From assembly GCA_020846715.1 (NCBI GenBank), contig JADLDK010000011.1, forward strand, positions 1 through 64,000: a stretch of 64,000 nucleotides of DNA, read 5' to 3'. Below the pieces are notes generated by a model. It did not search any database. It was not told the origin of the DNA and saw only the letters and a program-made list of their open reading frames with translations. Positions within the stretch are counted from its first letter, which is position 1; every line of letters begins with the position of its first letter. The translations under genes were made by a program, and so were the position numbers. Below are positions 35,701-43,658 of the stretch, piece after piece. This stretch comes from Armatimonadota bacterium (GTDB taxonomy: Bacteria > Armatimonadota > UBA5829 > DSUL01).

Positions 35701-36513
35701 TACTTTGACCCATGGTTTGGACTGCTGAACGCTTGCGTAGACATTGCGAACGACAGCAGTTACCTGGTCGCGGCGCCACTGCTCAAAATCGTCATCAGTG
35801 TAGGGAATCTGCGCCGGCTTGTTAGGAAACTGCTGACGAAAGCGGCTGATGCTGGTCGGATTGTAACCCTGGTTTATGCCGGTAAAGCGAATATAGTCAA
35901 AGTGAAGACCGTCAATGTCAAAGTTATTGACGAGATCCATGCAGACATCGTGAATATACTGCGCGGCCTTCGGATGTCCCGGATCGAATGCTTTGTCATC
36001 CGTTTCGTTCCCCGCATCATCCAGCGTGATCCAGTAGTTGTCCGGGTCATTCGGGTTGTTGTGCTGGTAGTAAACCGGGCTGACCGAAGAGCCGGTGGCC
36101 GTTGCGAACGTGACAATCCAGGCGTGCACCTCGATGCGCTGCTTTCCGCCGGTTGTGTCGTGGGCGGCGTTGATAATGGCCTGCAGCGCGTTGAAGTTGG
36201 ACGGGCTTAGGCCAGACATGTAAGGCTCACCCATTCCGGATGGATACATTGTGTCAGCTCGACGGCGAACCTCAACAAACACCGCATTGCAGTTGGCGTT
36301 GCGAATGTCCCCTTTGCTGGAGGCAACGCCGGGCGTCCCCAGCAGTTTGGTGACCTCGGACTGGCTGCGGGCGCCCGCGCCAAACGCATCCACCCACCAG
36401 CCTCGCAATTCTGCAGATCTGCTGGACGCTGTAAGAGCGAGAGTGAGTGCTATCGCGAGGGTGATTGAGCGAAGGGCTCGCAGGGTGGTAGATATCTTCA
36501 GTGTCAGAGTCAT
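32749..36513 (-). CDS. Modular secreted glycosyl hydrolase-like protein (GHL10)
   Basis: 1254 residues. Signal peptide about 1-34. About 35-420: GHL10 (DUF187-type) TIM-barrel hydrolase with ELRGWWVDAFGAG, FVEVRRRADTMYPSGM, VNNFDIDGLHFDYIRF and MMYFDQAG. About 430-500: carboxypeptidase-regulatory-like domain (GHIRGHIFDGSTGAPVDGASV). About 515-610: FN3 (DSRVEYGTTASYG). About 620-765: golvesin C-like beta domain. About 775-860 and 965-1060: further FN3 modules. The last 190 residues appear to hold two OB-like repeats. It probably cuts a polysaccharide outside the cell, with the other domains for binding. The catalytic residues are likely the Asp in LHFDYIRF and neighbours, by family likeness. 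It is monocistronic. Confidence 0.85.
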   Translation of the reverse strand: MTLTLKISTTLRALRSITLAIALTLALTASSRSAELRGWWVDAFGAGARSQSEVTKLLGTPGVASSKGDIRNANCNAVFVEVRRRADTMYPSGMGEPYMSGLSPSNFNALQAIINAAHDTTGGKQRIEVHAWIVTFATATGSSVSPVYYQHNNPNDPDNYWITLDDAGNETDDKAFDPGHPKAAQYIHDVCMDLVNNFDIDGLHFDYIRFTGINQGYNPTSISRFRQQFPNKPAQIPYTDDDFEQWRRDQVTAVVRNVYASVQQSKPWVKVSGAFVGGAPGPTASTRNAFKNTRPYYQYYSDWDSWLQEGIIDMAVPMMYFDQAGSYAADYTRWMNFGKDRKASRQMVIGPGVYLNSLSNAISQIKQTRNPSPSGNYADGFAGYSYRVPYAGGTWAGFAPSLVSQVTPSPTDIPTMPWKTAPTKGHIRGHIFDGSTGAPVDGASVTVTGPVTRTQKSDGTGHYAFIDLPPGTYTVSVAKPYFASASAQQAVAAGTMAVRNFTLSPSGCTYATISGVTAQGISTQFATILWTTDLPSDSRVEYGTTASYGSMTLLDPALVTNHSVVLSGLSANTLYYYRVISTPGGGCSSVSSGSTFTTTGVAVPDVVIESRKSNGTLTPSPSYTEAGSWGDSTAKSSAQGLSGSGSRYATNFTGATATFVPSLPYSGPYEVYVTWGASSNGASTNFKVISGGSVVYNHNWDQNNAQPYENQWQYVGEYTFNAGQSASNASVKIDGNASSKGTTGGTPRLMSDAVKFVFKGSAGDVEPPSRPAGLQVQSVTTSEVHLSWTASTDNIAVTGYRIYKDNQPVATVSEPEYTDVGLSANTSFSYGVSAYDAGGNESAISVPATAVTLSEAPTPETITCNKNAGDWYTTSDFVFSTQGGFGPGRVAKYRVAWDKSPTHTWGGSGESDWTQLGLLKYASSEGSWYFHAQSYNSAGVPNGSYDFGPYNFDATAPTIPAVTDDGATTTSVSSLHASWSATDPGSGVAEYEYRLLEQGGPVIRDWTSAGSATEVTVTFLSLAPGKTYVFEVRATNAAGLTSGVGTSDGITVVAGQSVARIGQLKQLEDDTVIQLSSAKPVCAVFGSELYICESDRSAGISVVGNGFSPGDLVSVSATLTTTASGERQLKDAILTPAGSGSPLKALSVSVASLGGVWSGVYTPPVGGAPGLQNTGLLVQVTGRVTFAGADFFYLDDGSSISDGSGYIGVRVYCPIDAVPAVGTTVSVTGISSSWKSGAQVWPMIKEVSGGISTP

Positions 36514-36815
36514 AGTTTCTGTCAGTAGTGTTCCACAGCCGGCAGGCGTATTCGCGGCGTAATCGATTTCTCACACCAGTCCGCTGGACGTCAGCCAGCG
36601 CAAGGAAACGTGTGAGTGAGATGAGTCGGACCTCAGAGCCGCGAACCGTGCGGCTACCGCCGGAAAACCCCGACGGCCAGTCGCTTGGGGCCGGGCTGCT
36701 GAATAACGCGGGCAGCGAGCCAGGACCGCTGCCACTCTTTGAATTACTTCAAATATAAGTCACGCACAGGCTGCTGTCAAGGACGAAATCGCGTTCACCG
36801 CCCGTAGTCCGCCGA
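36514..36815. other. Intergenic region before the GHL10 gene
   Basis: 302 bases between the hemW stop and the hydrolase ATG, both minus. A small hairpin (CGCTGG / CCAGCG, 36582-36600) is visible. A plus-strand frame here (36528-36758) has no domain and I leave it out. The hydrolase promoter should be in this stretch but is not evident. Confidence 0.35.
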
Positions 36816-37952
36816 CTAGAGGAACTCACAAAGAATCTCATTTGCCAGCAGAAGACCGTCTTTTGTCAGGCAAAGCGTGCTTCCAGAGCGCTGCAGGACT
36901 CCAGCCGCAGAGAATCGCTGAATCTCGCCCGAGTAACACGCAGCGACGTCTGTGCCAAAGCGCTGTGATACACTGTCGAGATCGATCCCCTCCGCCGTAC
37001 GAAGCGCCAGCATGATAGTCTCTCCAAGTAGCGCCCTGCCCTCCAGCTTTTCTGATTCCTCTACCCTCGGCTGACCGGCTTGCTCAATCTGTTCAATGTA
37101 GTCGCGCGGATTGATCTCCCACTTTGTACGCTGTCCCTGAACGTAGCCGACAGCCCCTGTCCCGAAACCCCAGTAGGGTTCATTGCGCCAGTAAACTTCG
37201 TTGTGCCGGCACCGAAAGCCCGGGCGGGCATAATTGGAGATTTCATAGTGTTCAAAGTTCGCTTGAGTCAGGGCTGACTGGATGGAGAGGAACATCTCGG
37301 CCTGCAGGTCTTCGTCCGGCAACTCCAGTTTGCCCAGACGGTGAAGCCTGTGAAAGTCCGTGCCCTCTTCGACTGTGAGACAGTAGGCTGAAATGTGCTC
37401 AGGCGCGAGCTGGATAGCCTGACGCACTGTCTCAAGCACATTCTGGAGTGTCTGCCCGGGCAGAGCGAACATAAGATCGAAGCTTATATTCGCATAACCC
37501 GCGCGCCTCGCATCTGCCAAAGCGCTCAGAAAGCGCTGATGCGTGTGCACGCGGCCGAGCGACTCAAGAACACTGTCGTCAAAGGACTGCGCGCCGATGC
37601 TGATGCGATTGAAGCCAGCTTCCCGTGTCTTGCACAGCTTTTGAAAGGTCGCCGATTCAGGGTTGGCTTCCAGAGTGACTTCCGCATCCGGATCGAGGCC
37701 AAAGGTCTGCCGCAGACAGTGGAGAATGCGCTCGAGGTGACGGGCTTGAAGGATGCTGGGCGTCCCTCCGCCGAAAAAGACTGTCTTGAGAGGGGCTCGA
37801 AGGTGTGCATTTGCAGTCTCGATGTGGCGGCACAGCGCCTCCACATAGCGGTCGGCCAACGGCATCAACCCCGCGTAAGAGTTGAAATCGCAGTACCCAC
37901 ACTTGGCAGCGCAGAACGGGATATGGATGTAGGCGGAAGTCGGCGCGTTCAT
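36816..37952 (-). CDS. hemW: Radical SAM protein HemW (coproporphyrinogen oxidase-like)
   Basis: 378 residues from ATG 37952 (MNAPTSAYIHIPFC). HemW is a radical SAM haem chaperone, related to the oxygen-independent coproporphyrinogen III oxidase HemN. The cluster motif is CAAKCGYCDF (C-x3-C-x2-C, about 14-23), then FFGGGTPSIL, EANPES, RISIGAQSFDD and YEISNYARPG. The C-terminal part with GFGTGAVGY is usual. An in-frame ATG lies five codons upstream (37967); the frame open to 38087 overlaps the permease gene and is not used. It is 80 bases downstream of that gene, and may be co-transcribed with it by chance. Confidence 0.92.
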   Translation of the reverse strand: MNAPTSAYIHIPFCAAKCGYCDFNSYAGLMPLADRYVEALCRHIETANAHLRAPLKTVFFGGGTPSILQARHLERILHCLRQTFGLDPDAEVTLEANPESATFQKLCKTREAGFNRISIGAQSFDDSVLESLGRVHTHQRFLSALADARRAGYANISFDLMFALPGQTLQNVLETVRQAIQLAPEHISAYCLTVEEGTDFHRLHRLGKLELPDEDLQAEMFLSIQSALTQANFEHYEISNYARPGFRCRHNEVYWRNEPYWGFGTGAVGYVQGQRTKWEINPRDYIEQIEQAGQPRVEESEKLEGRALLGETIMLALRTAEGIDLDSVSQRFGTDVAACYSGEIQRFSAAGVLQRSGSTLCLTKDGLLLANEILCEFL

Positions 37953-38031
37953 GACAGATACAGTCATTGTATCAGCATTGGTGAGCGTTTCTTCATAAGA
38001 GGAGACGTCGAGAGTGAGAACGTCGAAAAGC

Positions 38032-39027
38032 CTAATGTGCCATGCGGCGGCTCTGTCTGAGGCGATCAACAGCAACGGCGAGAACAATGATGGCGCCTGT
38101 TATGATTTCCTGAGTCCAGTTTGGCAACGGAGGAGTAACCTGGCGGCAACCGTTGCTGATAACCGTCATGATAAGCGCGCCAAAGAGCGATCCGGGTACC
38201 GAACCCTGCCCGCCGCTGAGGCTTCCACCTCCTATCACGACGGCGGCGATCACGTCGAGCTCGAGTCCAACAGCGACAGTCGGGTCACCGACCGTCAGGC
38301 GGGAGAACTGCATCAACCCGGCAAGACCAGCCAGAGCGCCTGCCAGCGTGTAAACACAAACCTTTGCCCGGTCTACCGGCACCCCACTGAGCCTTGCCGC
38401 CTGTTCGTTTGAGCCAATCGCAAAGAAGTAGCGGCCGAGCCTTGTCACGCGCAAGAGTACTGCGACCAGAGCTGCCACAAGCGCCATAACCCAGACGCCA
38501 ATCGGAAACAACATCCAGCGCTTGTCCGGGCTGAGCGCGGCGAGGATACCATTGATCCAGGTGGAGGGGGCGCTTACGGTCTGCTCCAGCGCCAGACCCT
38601 TGGCGAGTCCACGGAATACCGACAGAGTGCCAAGCGTGACAATGAACGGTACGACGCGCAGCTTTGTGATGATGAGGCCATTTATAAAGCCCGTGATCAG
38701 GCCGAGAAAGATAGACGCCAGCCCCGCGACAATAGAGGGCGCCCCGGCACGCAGCAGCAGCGCGGTCGCAACTGTGCAGACAGCGACAACCGATCCCACC
38801 GACAGGTCAATACCGCCAGCAATGATGACCAGGGTCAGGCCAATAGCCGCCGTGCCAACGATAGACGTCTGACGGAAGATCGTCTCCGTGTTTCCCCAAC
38901 TGTGAAACGAGGGCTGAGCGTGAAAAAAGAAGAGAAGATAGACGAAGACAAGACCAAGTCCGGGGCCTACCCAGGCGACCAACAGAGCTTTTTCCGCTGC
39001 AGCGAGTAGCCTGTTGCAGACGCTCAC
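38032..39027 (-). CDS. Sugar ABC importer permease (RbsC/XylH type)
   Basis: 331 residues, about ten hydrophobic segments. Membrane part of a carbohydrate ABC importer of the CUT2 group, shown by GGIDLSVGSVVAVCTVATALLL (about 70-92), ITGFINGLIITKLRVVPFIVTLGTLSVFRGLAKG and TGAIIVLAVAVDRLRQSRR. GTG 39027 has GGGGCTG ahead. The binding-protein gene ends 34 bases upstream, so they form an operon. A CUT2 importer also needs an ATPase of the RbsA kind, and none is found in this window. Confidence 0.9.
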   Translation of the reverse strand: MSVCNRLLAAAEKALLVAWVGPGLGLVFVYLLFFFHAQPSFHSWGNTETIFRQTSIVGTAAIGLTLVIIAGGIDLSVGSVVAVCTVATALLLRAGAPSIVAGLASIFLGLITGFINGLIITKLRVVPFIVTLGTLSVFRGLAKGLALEQTVSAPSTWINGILAALSPDKRWMLFPIGVWVMALVAALVAVLLRVTRLGRYFFAIGSNEQAARLSGVPVDRAKVCVYTLAGALAGLAGLMQFSRLTVGDPTVAVGLELDVIAAVVIGGGSLSGGQGSVPGSLFGALIMTVISNGCRQVTPPLPNWTQEIITGAIIVLAVAVDRLRQSRRMAH

Positions 39028-39061
39028 CAGCCCCGGCAGCTCCGAAGTCTGTGCCGTGCGG

Positions 39062-40072
39062 CTACTTCAGCCACTTCTCAATTGGAGGATTCAGCAGATC
39101 CTTGACAGCAGGCTGATCCATGTTGTCCCGCGTCACAAGCTCCACGCCAGTATCAATGCGTTTTGGGACTGCTTCGCCCCGGATATGCTGTACCATCGTC
39201 TTGACAGACAGATAACCCATTTTCAGTGGATTCTGGACGACGAGGGCATTCACGTGTCCGTTTTTCAGTCCGTCCACCAGTTCGTGAGCGCTGTCAAAGC
39301 CGACAAACTTGACAGTGCCTGCGACTTTGGCGTTTTCCAGCGCTCGCATCATTCCAAAGGTTGTTGACTCATTTGGACAGAAGATGCCGTCGACCTGGAT
39401 TCCTGCGCCCTGCTTCAGCGGCGTCAGGAGGTCTTCACTGGCACGCAGCGCCGAATCTCGCGTCGCACCGCCGTACTGATTCGCGCTGATGACCTTTATT
39501 CCCGGACTCTTCCTGAGTGCGTCCAGAAAGCCCGATTCCCGCCTGAAAGTACTGTCGCTGCCTTCCTGATAACGCAGGACCAGCACGCGCCCTTTGCCGT
39601 TCAGCAGACTGATCATATGGTGACCGGCAAGCTGCCCGCCTTTGTAGTTGTCTGTGGCGACAAAACTGGTGTAGCGGTCACTCTTGAGGTCAGAATCAAA
39701 GATAACGACGGGGATATTCTGCTGCACAGCGCTGTTGACCGGAGTCACCAGAGCGGTGTCGTCCAACGGCGCCAGGCAGATGCCGGAGACACCCGAGTTG
39801 ACAAAGTCTTCGACAGTGCGGATTTGCGCCTCTCTGTCGTCTTCCTTGAGCGGCCCCTGCCAGCTCACTTTTACGTCGAGCTCTCGCGCGGCTTTCTCGG
39901 CGCCGGCATGCACCGCTTTCCAGAAATCGTGCGTGGTGCCCTTCGGAATCACGGCAATCGTCAACGCGCTACGACTGCTCCGGGCAGGATTTTCAGATCG
40001 CGTTTTTGAGCACCCGGCCATATAAACAGCCGCAGCGCAAACAAACGCAGTCATCAGAAGCTTAACCTTCAC
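39062..40072 (-). CDS. Sugar-binding lipoprotein (RbsB type) of an ABC importer
   Basis: 336 residues. The start is GTG 40072, because GAGG is five bases before it and the protein then opens with KVKLLMTAFVCAAAVYMAGC, a lipoprotein signal with Cys at about 20. The rest is a periplasmic binding protein fold 4 (LacI-like): IAVIPKGTTHDFWKAVHAGAEKAARELDVKVSWQGP, ICLAPLDDTALVTPVNSAVQQNIPVVIFDSD, FVATDNYKGGQLAG, VDGIFCPNESTTFGMMRALE. Substrate probably a pentose, hexose or inositol. Partner of the permease 34 bases downstream. Confidence 0.92.
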   Translation of the reverse strand: MKVKLLMTAFVCAAAVYMAGCSKTRSENPARSSRSALTIAVIPKGTTHDFWKAVHAGAEKAARELDVKVSWQGPLKEDDREAQIRTVEDFVNSGVSGICLAPLDDTALVTPVNSAVQQNIPVVIFDSDLKSDRYTSFVATDNYKGGQLAGHHMISLLNGKGRVLVLRYQEGSDSTFRRESGFLDALRKSPGIKVISANQYGGATRDSALRASEDLLTPLKQGAGIQVDGIFCPNESTTFGMMRALENAKVAGTVKFVGFDSAHELVDGLKNGHVNALVVQNPLKMGYLSVKTMVQHIRGEAVPKRIDTGVELVTRDNMDQPAVKDLLNPPIEKWLK

Positions 40073-40189
40073 TCGCACCTCTACCAACTGTGAATCACCG
40101 GATCGTACCATGGACAGATAGCGGCACAGCCGCCTGTATGTTGGAAAAGCTTCGAGAATTGCCCTGTCAAGACCTTCCGCGCGCGGCAC

Positions 40190-40798
40190 TCAGAGAGGAG
40201 ACTTTTTCGACTCAAGAAGATAGCCCCGAGCTACTGCTTCCCGGATCATTTCTCTGGCATACTCCCACACATCCGGCGCGCCATCCGCAATGTGCTGGTT
40301 GCGCGCCAGGACTTTGTCCGCAGTTACGCCGTGGTCGCGCCACGTCAGTCCCTCAGTCGCAAAGTTGTGCAGCAATGGCTGGAAGCGATCCAGCGCATTG
40401 GCGTATCGGGAGTCATTCGTCTCTCGCGCCTCGAACTCTTCCCAAAGCTCCAGAAGCTCTGCTGACTGATCCGCTGGCAGAAGACCGAAAATCCGCTTTG
40501 CCGCCGCCTGCTCACGTTCGTACTTGCCGATCATCCCCTGCTCGTCGTAGCAATACGTGTCTCCGCAATCGATCTCCACGATGTCGTGAATGAGGAGCAT
40601 TTTTGCCACGCGCATTGGGTCGATATCGCCCGCGGCGTAGTCCTGAAGAAGAAAGGCCATCAGCGCAATGTGCCACGAGTGTTCGGCGCTGTTTTCCGGA
40701 CGCGAGGCATCGGTGAGCACAGTCTGCCGCAATACCCGTTTGAGCTTGTCGATCTCAAGGATGAATCCTATCTGTTGCTGGAGTCTCTCAGTAGTCAT
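40190..40798 (-). CDS. HD-domain phosphohydrolase (YfbR/HDDC2-like)
   Basis: 202 residues. Metal-dependent HD hydrolase; relatives YfbR and HDDC2 remove phosphate from deoxynucleoside 5'-monophosphates. The HD marks are the first His in ENSAEHSWHIALMAFLL (about 36-52), LLIHDIVEIDCGDTY (about 68-82, His-Asp), and a final Asp in YANALDRFQPLL (about 132-143). ATG 40798. It lies 118 bases upstream of the binding-protein gene and reads the same way; a link with the importer is not required. It diverges from the TMEM175 gene. Confidence 0.88.
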   Translation of the reverse strand: MTTERLQQQIGFILEIDKLKRVLRQTVLTDASRPENSAEHSWHIALMAFLLQDYAAGDIDPMRVAKMLLIHDIVEIDCGDTYCYDEQGMIGKYEREQAAAKRIFGLLPADQSAELLELWEEFEARETNDSRYANALDRFQPLLHNFATEGLTWRDHGVTADKVLARNQHIADGAPDVWEYAREMIREAVARGYLLESKKSPL

Positions 40799-40917
40799 AG
40801 GCTCATCTTACTACTGCCAAGGCAGGACCAGCTTGCCCGCGAGCGCAGCGTGCCGGGCGATATTTGCCTTGATTATAATGCGCGCGTCAGCCAAGAGGAG
40901 GGTGGAGCAAGACAGCA

Positions 40918-41502
40918 GTGGGCACAGGACGGATGGAGGCTTTCAGCGACGGCGTACTGGCGATAATCATCACGATTATGGTCCTGGAGCTCAAAGTCCC
41001 GCACGGCAATACAGCTGGCGCCTTGTCCGGGCTTCTGCCGGTTTTTCTCAGCTACGTGCTGAGCTTCATCTATGTTGGTATCTACTGGAACAACCACCAT
41101 CACATGCTGCACACATGTAAACGCGTGACGGGAGCGATTCTCTGGGCGAATCTCCATCTGCTCTTCTGGCTGTCGCTATTGCCCGTGACTACAGGATGGA
41201 TGGGAAACAACCACGATTCGACCCTTCCGACCGCCGTTTACGCGATCGATCTTCTGGCCACAGCCACTGCTTACTTTGTTCTTCAAGCAGCGATCATCCG
41301 CTCTCAGGGCACGGATTCAGTTCTCAAGAAGGCCATCGGCAAAGATCAGAAGGGGAAGGCATCAACACTGCTGTATTTGCTGGCGTTCGCACTTGCTTTC
41401 GTGCGGCCATGGCTGGCTCAGACAATCTTTGTGCTGGTAGCTGTTATGTGGCTGATTCCAGATACAAGAATTGAGCGGGCACTCAGCGATAAGAGTGCGT
41501 GA
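40918..41502 (+). CDS. TMEM175-family (DUF1211) potassium channel-like protein
   Basis: 194 residues, six hydrophobic helices. Bacterial TMEM175 proteins form tetrameric potassium leak channels. The family motif RMEAFSDGVLAIIITIMVLELKVP (about 5-28) is nearly exact, with the Phe-Ser-Asp of the pore helix. Later helices: VFLSYVLSFIYVGIYWNNHHHML, AILWANLHLLFWLSLLPVTTGWM, YAIDLLATATAYFVLQAAII, LLYLLAFALAFVRPWLAQTIFVLVAVMWLIP. The start is GTG 40918 with GGAG about 12 bases ahead. Single gene, divergent from the HD gene; rnpB lies downstream on the other strand. Confidence 0.88.
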   Translation: MGTGRMEAFSDGVLAIIITIMVLELKVPHGNTAGALSGLLPVFLSYVLSFIYVGIYWNNHHHMLHTCKRVTGAILWANLHLLFWLSLLPVTTGWMGNNHDSTLPTAVYAIDLLATATAYFVLQAAIIRSQGTDSVLKKAIGKDQKGKASTLLYLLAFALAFVRPWLAQTIFVLVAVMWLIPDTRIERALSDKSA

Positions 41503-41672
41503 GTGGCTGTTAGTTCAGTGCCCTTACCAACCCCTCTTAACAGTCCAGGTGAATACAACTATGTTGAGATAACTTATACAAACTACAGCGCGGACGGTGT
41601 CTTACCAAGTGAAAAGGCGGCCCAACGGGAAATCAGAGCAGACAGTCCGAACATGTCCTGGCAGGACCGAAA

Positions 41673-42095
41673 GCGTGGCGGATGTCCGTAAGCCGGGTTC
41701 TGTTCTATGCGGCCATCTATCTAGGCCGCAGCTTGCGCTGCGGCTCAAGCGGTCTGCACCGGAGAGGAAACCGCGGGCCGCGGGCTCCCTCTCCTTGCCT
41801 TGCTCCAGGTGGGGTTTACCCAGCGCCCGCCTCTCGACGGGCCTGGTGGTCTCTTACACCACCGTTTCAGCTTTTCTGAGCGCTGGCGGGAAATCCCAAC
41901 CGCGCGTCAGAGTTTTCTTTTCTGTGGCACTTTCCGTACCGGACGCGTATCGCTCCTGGAGGCCTGAGCGCTCTGGGAGCGCAGCCCCGTCCGGCCCCGG
42001 ACGTTATCCGGCACCCTGCCCTGTGGAGCCCGGACTTTCCTACTGACACTGTACCGATTGACACAGGTCAGTCGGCCGCTCGACATCCGCCACAC
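41673..42095 (-). ncRNA. rnpB: RNase P RNA
   Basis: The catalytic RNA that trims the 5' end of tRNA precursors. On the minus strand the 5' part has the conserved GAGGAAAGTCCGGGCTC-like block (here AGGAAAGTCCGGGCTCCACA, about 42022-42045) followed by GGGCAGGGTGCCGGATAACG, and the 3' end has CCGGCTTACGGACATCC. The ends form a perfect 12-pair P1 helix: 42093-42082 with 41686-41675. Length is about 420 bases, usual for type A. A TATTAT at 42103-42098 is a likely -10 box, giving a start near 42091. All frames here are shadows. Confidence 0.96.
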
Positions 42096-42125
42096 TAATA
42101 ATACCGAAAATCCAGCGTCTTTGGT

Positions 42126-42656
42126 TCACTCGGGCAGCCCCAGCCCGGGCAAAGACCTGGGAAGAGCGTGTGGAAGCAGAGAGTGCACAGCGCCAAATGA
42201 CATCCACGCCAACACGGCGCTGACCATAAGAAACAGAACAATAGCCGCACAGCCCAGACCGCGAGACCCCTTAACCATCGCAATCAAGCCAAGAACGACC
42301 GCCGCCGGGGAAGCGCACAGCAGAGCTGCTATGACAGCGCTGATAGCATAGGCCTGCGCGACATCTGAGTCGGACATCCGGACACCGGGCACAAGCGCAT
42401 GTCCACATGCGCGACAGTAAATATCTCCAGAAGTGACCTGCGTCTGACAATACGGGCAAAAATCCAGGGCGCCGGCAGACGTCTGGGTTGCGGTAGCGCT
42501 CTGAGAGGCTTGCTGCGAAGGGCCGGGTGTATATGCGGGAGGAGATGGAGTGGCGCCGCTCAGTCCCTGCGCCTCTCCGCAAAACGGACAGACGCGAGCT
42601 GAGGCGTCAATCTGCTTGTGGCACGAGCGGCAGTAGATGGGAAATAGATCTGACAA
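42126..42656 (-). CDS. Zinc-ribbon membrane protein (DUF4190-like)
   Basis: 176 residues from TTG 42656, which has GAGG nine bases ahead; the frame could open at TTG 42710 without a ribosome site. Two zinc ribbons: CRSCHKQIDASARVCPFC (about 9-26) and CPYCQTQVTSGDIYCRACG (about 66-84), separated by a Pro/Ser/Gln-rich linker. Two membrane helices follow at the C-terminus: AISAVIAALLCASPAAVVLGLIAM and GLGCAAIVLFLMVSAVLAWMSF, the DUF4190-type pair. Role unknown; proteins of this build are common near membranes. It lies just upstream of rnpB, and both read the same way, with a 30-base gap. Confidence 0.8.
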   Translation of the reverse strand: MSDLFPIYCRSCHKQIDASARVCPFCGEAQGLSGATPSPPAYTPGPSQQASQSATATQTSAGALDFCPYCQTQVTSGDIYCRACGHALVPGVRMSDSDVAQAYAISAVIAALLCASPAAVVLGLIAMVKGSRGLGCAAIVLFLMVSAVLAWMSFGAVHSLLPHALPRSLPGLGLPE

Positions 42657-42848
42657 TGAATTAGACCTCGCCCTACACTCTGTACTGCAGTCGGCGCATT
42701 GCGCAAACAAGAATTCAGGCCGAGCGGAGTATCAGGCCGTTCGCTGTAGCCTTATCCGAGTGGCTTGGGTATACTCCGGCTAGCTGGAGATGCGGCGCTC
42801 CAGAACAGGCGAACTTGTGCCCACGAAGCTGCAGCAGGGCATGCGACC

Positions 42849-43430
42849 ATGACGGCAACAGATAACAGCACACGCAGAGAATTTGAAGAACTGGCCATTC
42901 CGCACCTGGACAGCCTCTATTCGGGCGCAATGCGCATGACGCGCAACCCCGCGGAGGCCGAAGACCTGGTTCAGGAGACAATGCTGCTTGCATTTCGTCA
43001 CTTTGATCAGTACAAACGCGGAACAAACATCAGGGCGTGGCTGTTTAGAATTTTGGCCAACACGTTCATCAACAGCTACCGAAAGAAATCCAGAGAGCCA
43101 GAACGTGTTGATCTGCCAGAAGTTGAAGACTTCTACTTTCTCAATGAAGTCAGCCGCAACAATCAGGGATCGGAAAACCCGGAATCCCAGGTCCTGGGGA
43201 AGTTCGTCCACGAGGACATTATGGCCGCCATCGACAAGCTCCCAGAGGAGTTCCGAATGGTTGTCATTCTGAACGCTGTGGAAGGATTCGCGTATCAGGA
43301 AATCGCGGACATTCTCGGGATTCCAATTGGCACCGTCCGCTCTCGGCTCTATCGAGGGCGCAAACTCTTACAGAAATTGCTTTACGAGCAGGCTCGTGAA
43401 ATGGGATATGTCGGAACGCAGACAGATTAG
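42849..43430 (+). CDS. ECF sigma factor, SigR/RpoE-like
   Basis: 193 residues. Alternative sigma factor that directs RNA polymerase to stress genes. Region 2 is [49 protein letters not shown] (about 17-65), region 4 [49 protein letters not shown] (about 133-181). The closest kin by eye is the SigR/SigH group, which answers disulfide stress. ATG 42849 is used; the frame opens 28 codons earlier but that part is unlike the family. The next gene, an RsrA-like anti-sigma factor, overlaps it by 23 bases, so they are co-translated. No own-promoter match was found. Confidence 0.93.
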   Translation: MTATDNSTRREFEELAIPHLDSLYSGAMRMTRNPAEAEDLVQETMLLAFRHFDQYKRGTNIRAWLFRILANTFINSYRKKSREPERVDLPEVEDFYFLNEVSRNNQGSENPESQVLGKFVHEDIMAAIDKLPEEFRMVVILNAVEGFAYQEIADILGIPIGTVRSRLYRGRKLLQKLLYEQAREMGYVGTQTD

Positions 43431-43647
43431 CTGCCGGGAGGCAGTCGCGCGGTTGTACGAATTCCTTGACAGGGAAGGCGCGACTGCATCACTTGAAGAG
43501 GTCGAAGAGCACCTGAACATTTGCAGACACTGCTGCGGGCTGTTCGAGTTCGAGGCCTCATTCTGGAAAGTTGTGAGAGAAAAGGGACAGGAGTGCCGGT
43601 GTCCTGAGACTCTGAGAAGTCGAATCCGAATACTGATCCAGGAGTGA
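43408..43647 (+). CDS. RsrA-like zinc anti-sigma factor
   Basis: 79 residues. Zinc-binding anti-sigma (ZAS) protein, expected to hold the preceding sigma factor until oxidation expels zinc. The ZAS pattern is complete: C9, H35, C39, C42 (HLNICRHC), with extra C43, C63 and C65. RsrA of Streptomyces has C11, H37, C41, C44, C61 and C62, so the spacing of the first four is the same and the later pair is shifted by two or three residues. The end, [12 protein letters not shown], is typical of the RsrA group. It starts inside the sigma gene at 43408, and is followed by a cyclase gene 11 bases later. Confidence 0.85.
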   Translation: MSERRQISCREAVARLYEFLDREGATASLEEVEEHLNICRHCCGLFEFEASFWKVVREKGQECRCPETLRSRIRILIQE

Positions 43648-43658
43648 GCCGCTCCACA

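Noticed and set aside
36528-36758. Plus-strand frame of 76 codons upstream of the GHL10 gene
   Set aside because: Polar low-complexity peptide with no ribosome site, opposite a promoter region.
41503-42064. Plus- and minus-strand frames across rnpB
   Set aside because: The sequence is conserved RNase P RNA, so open frames here are incidental.
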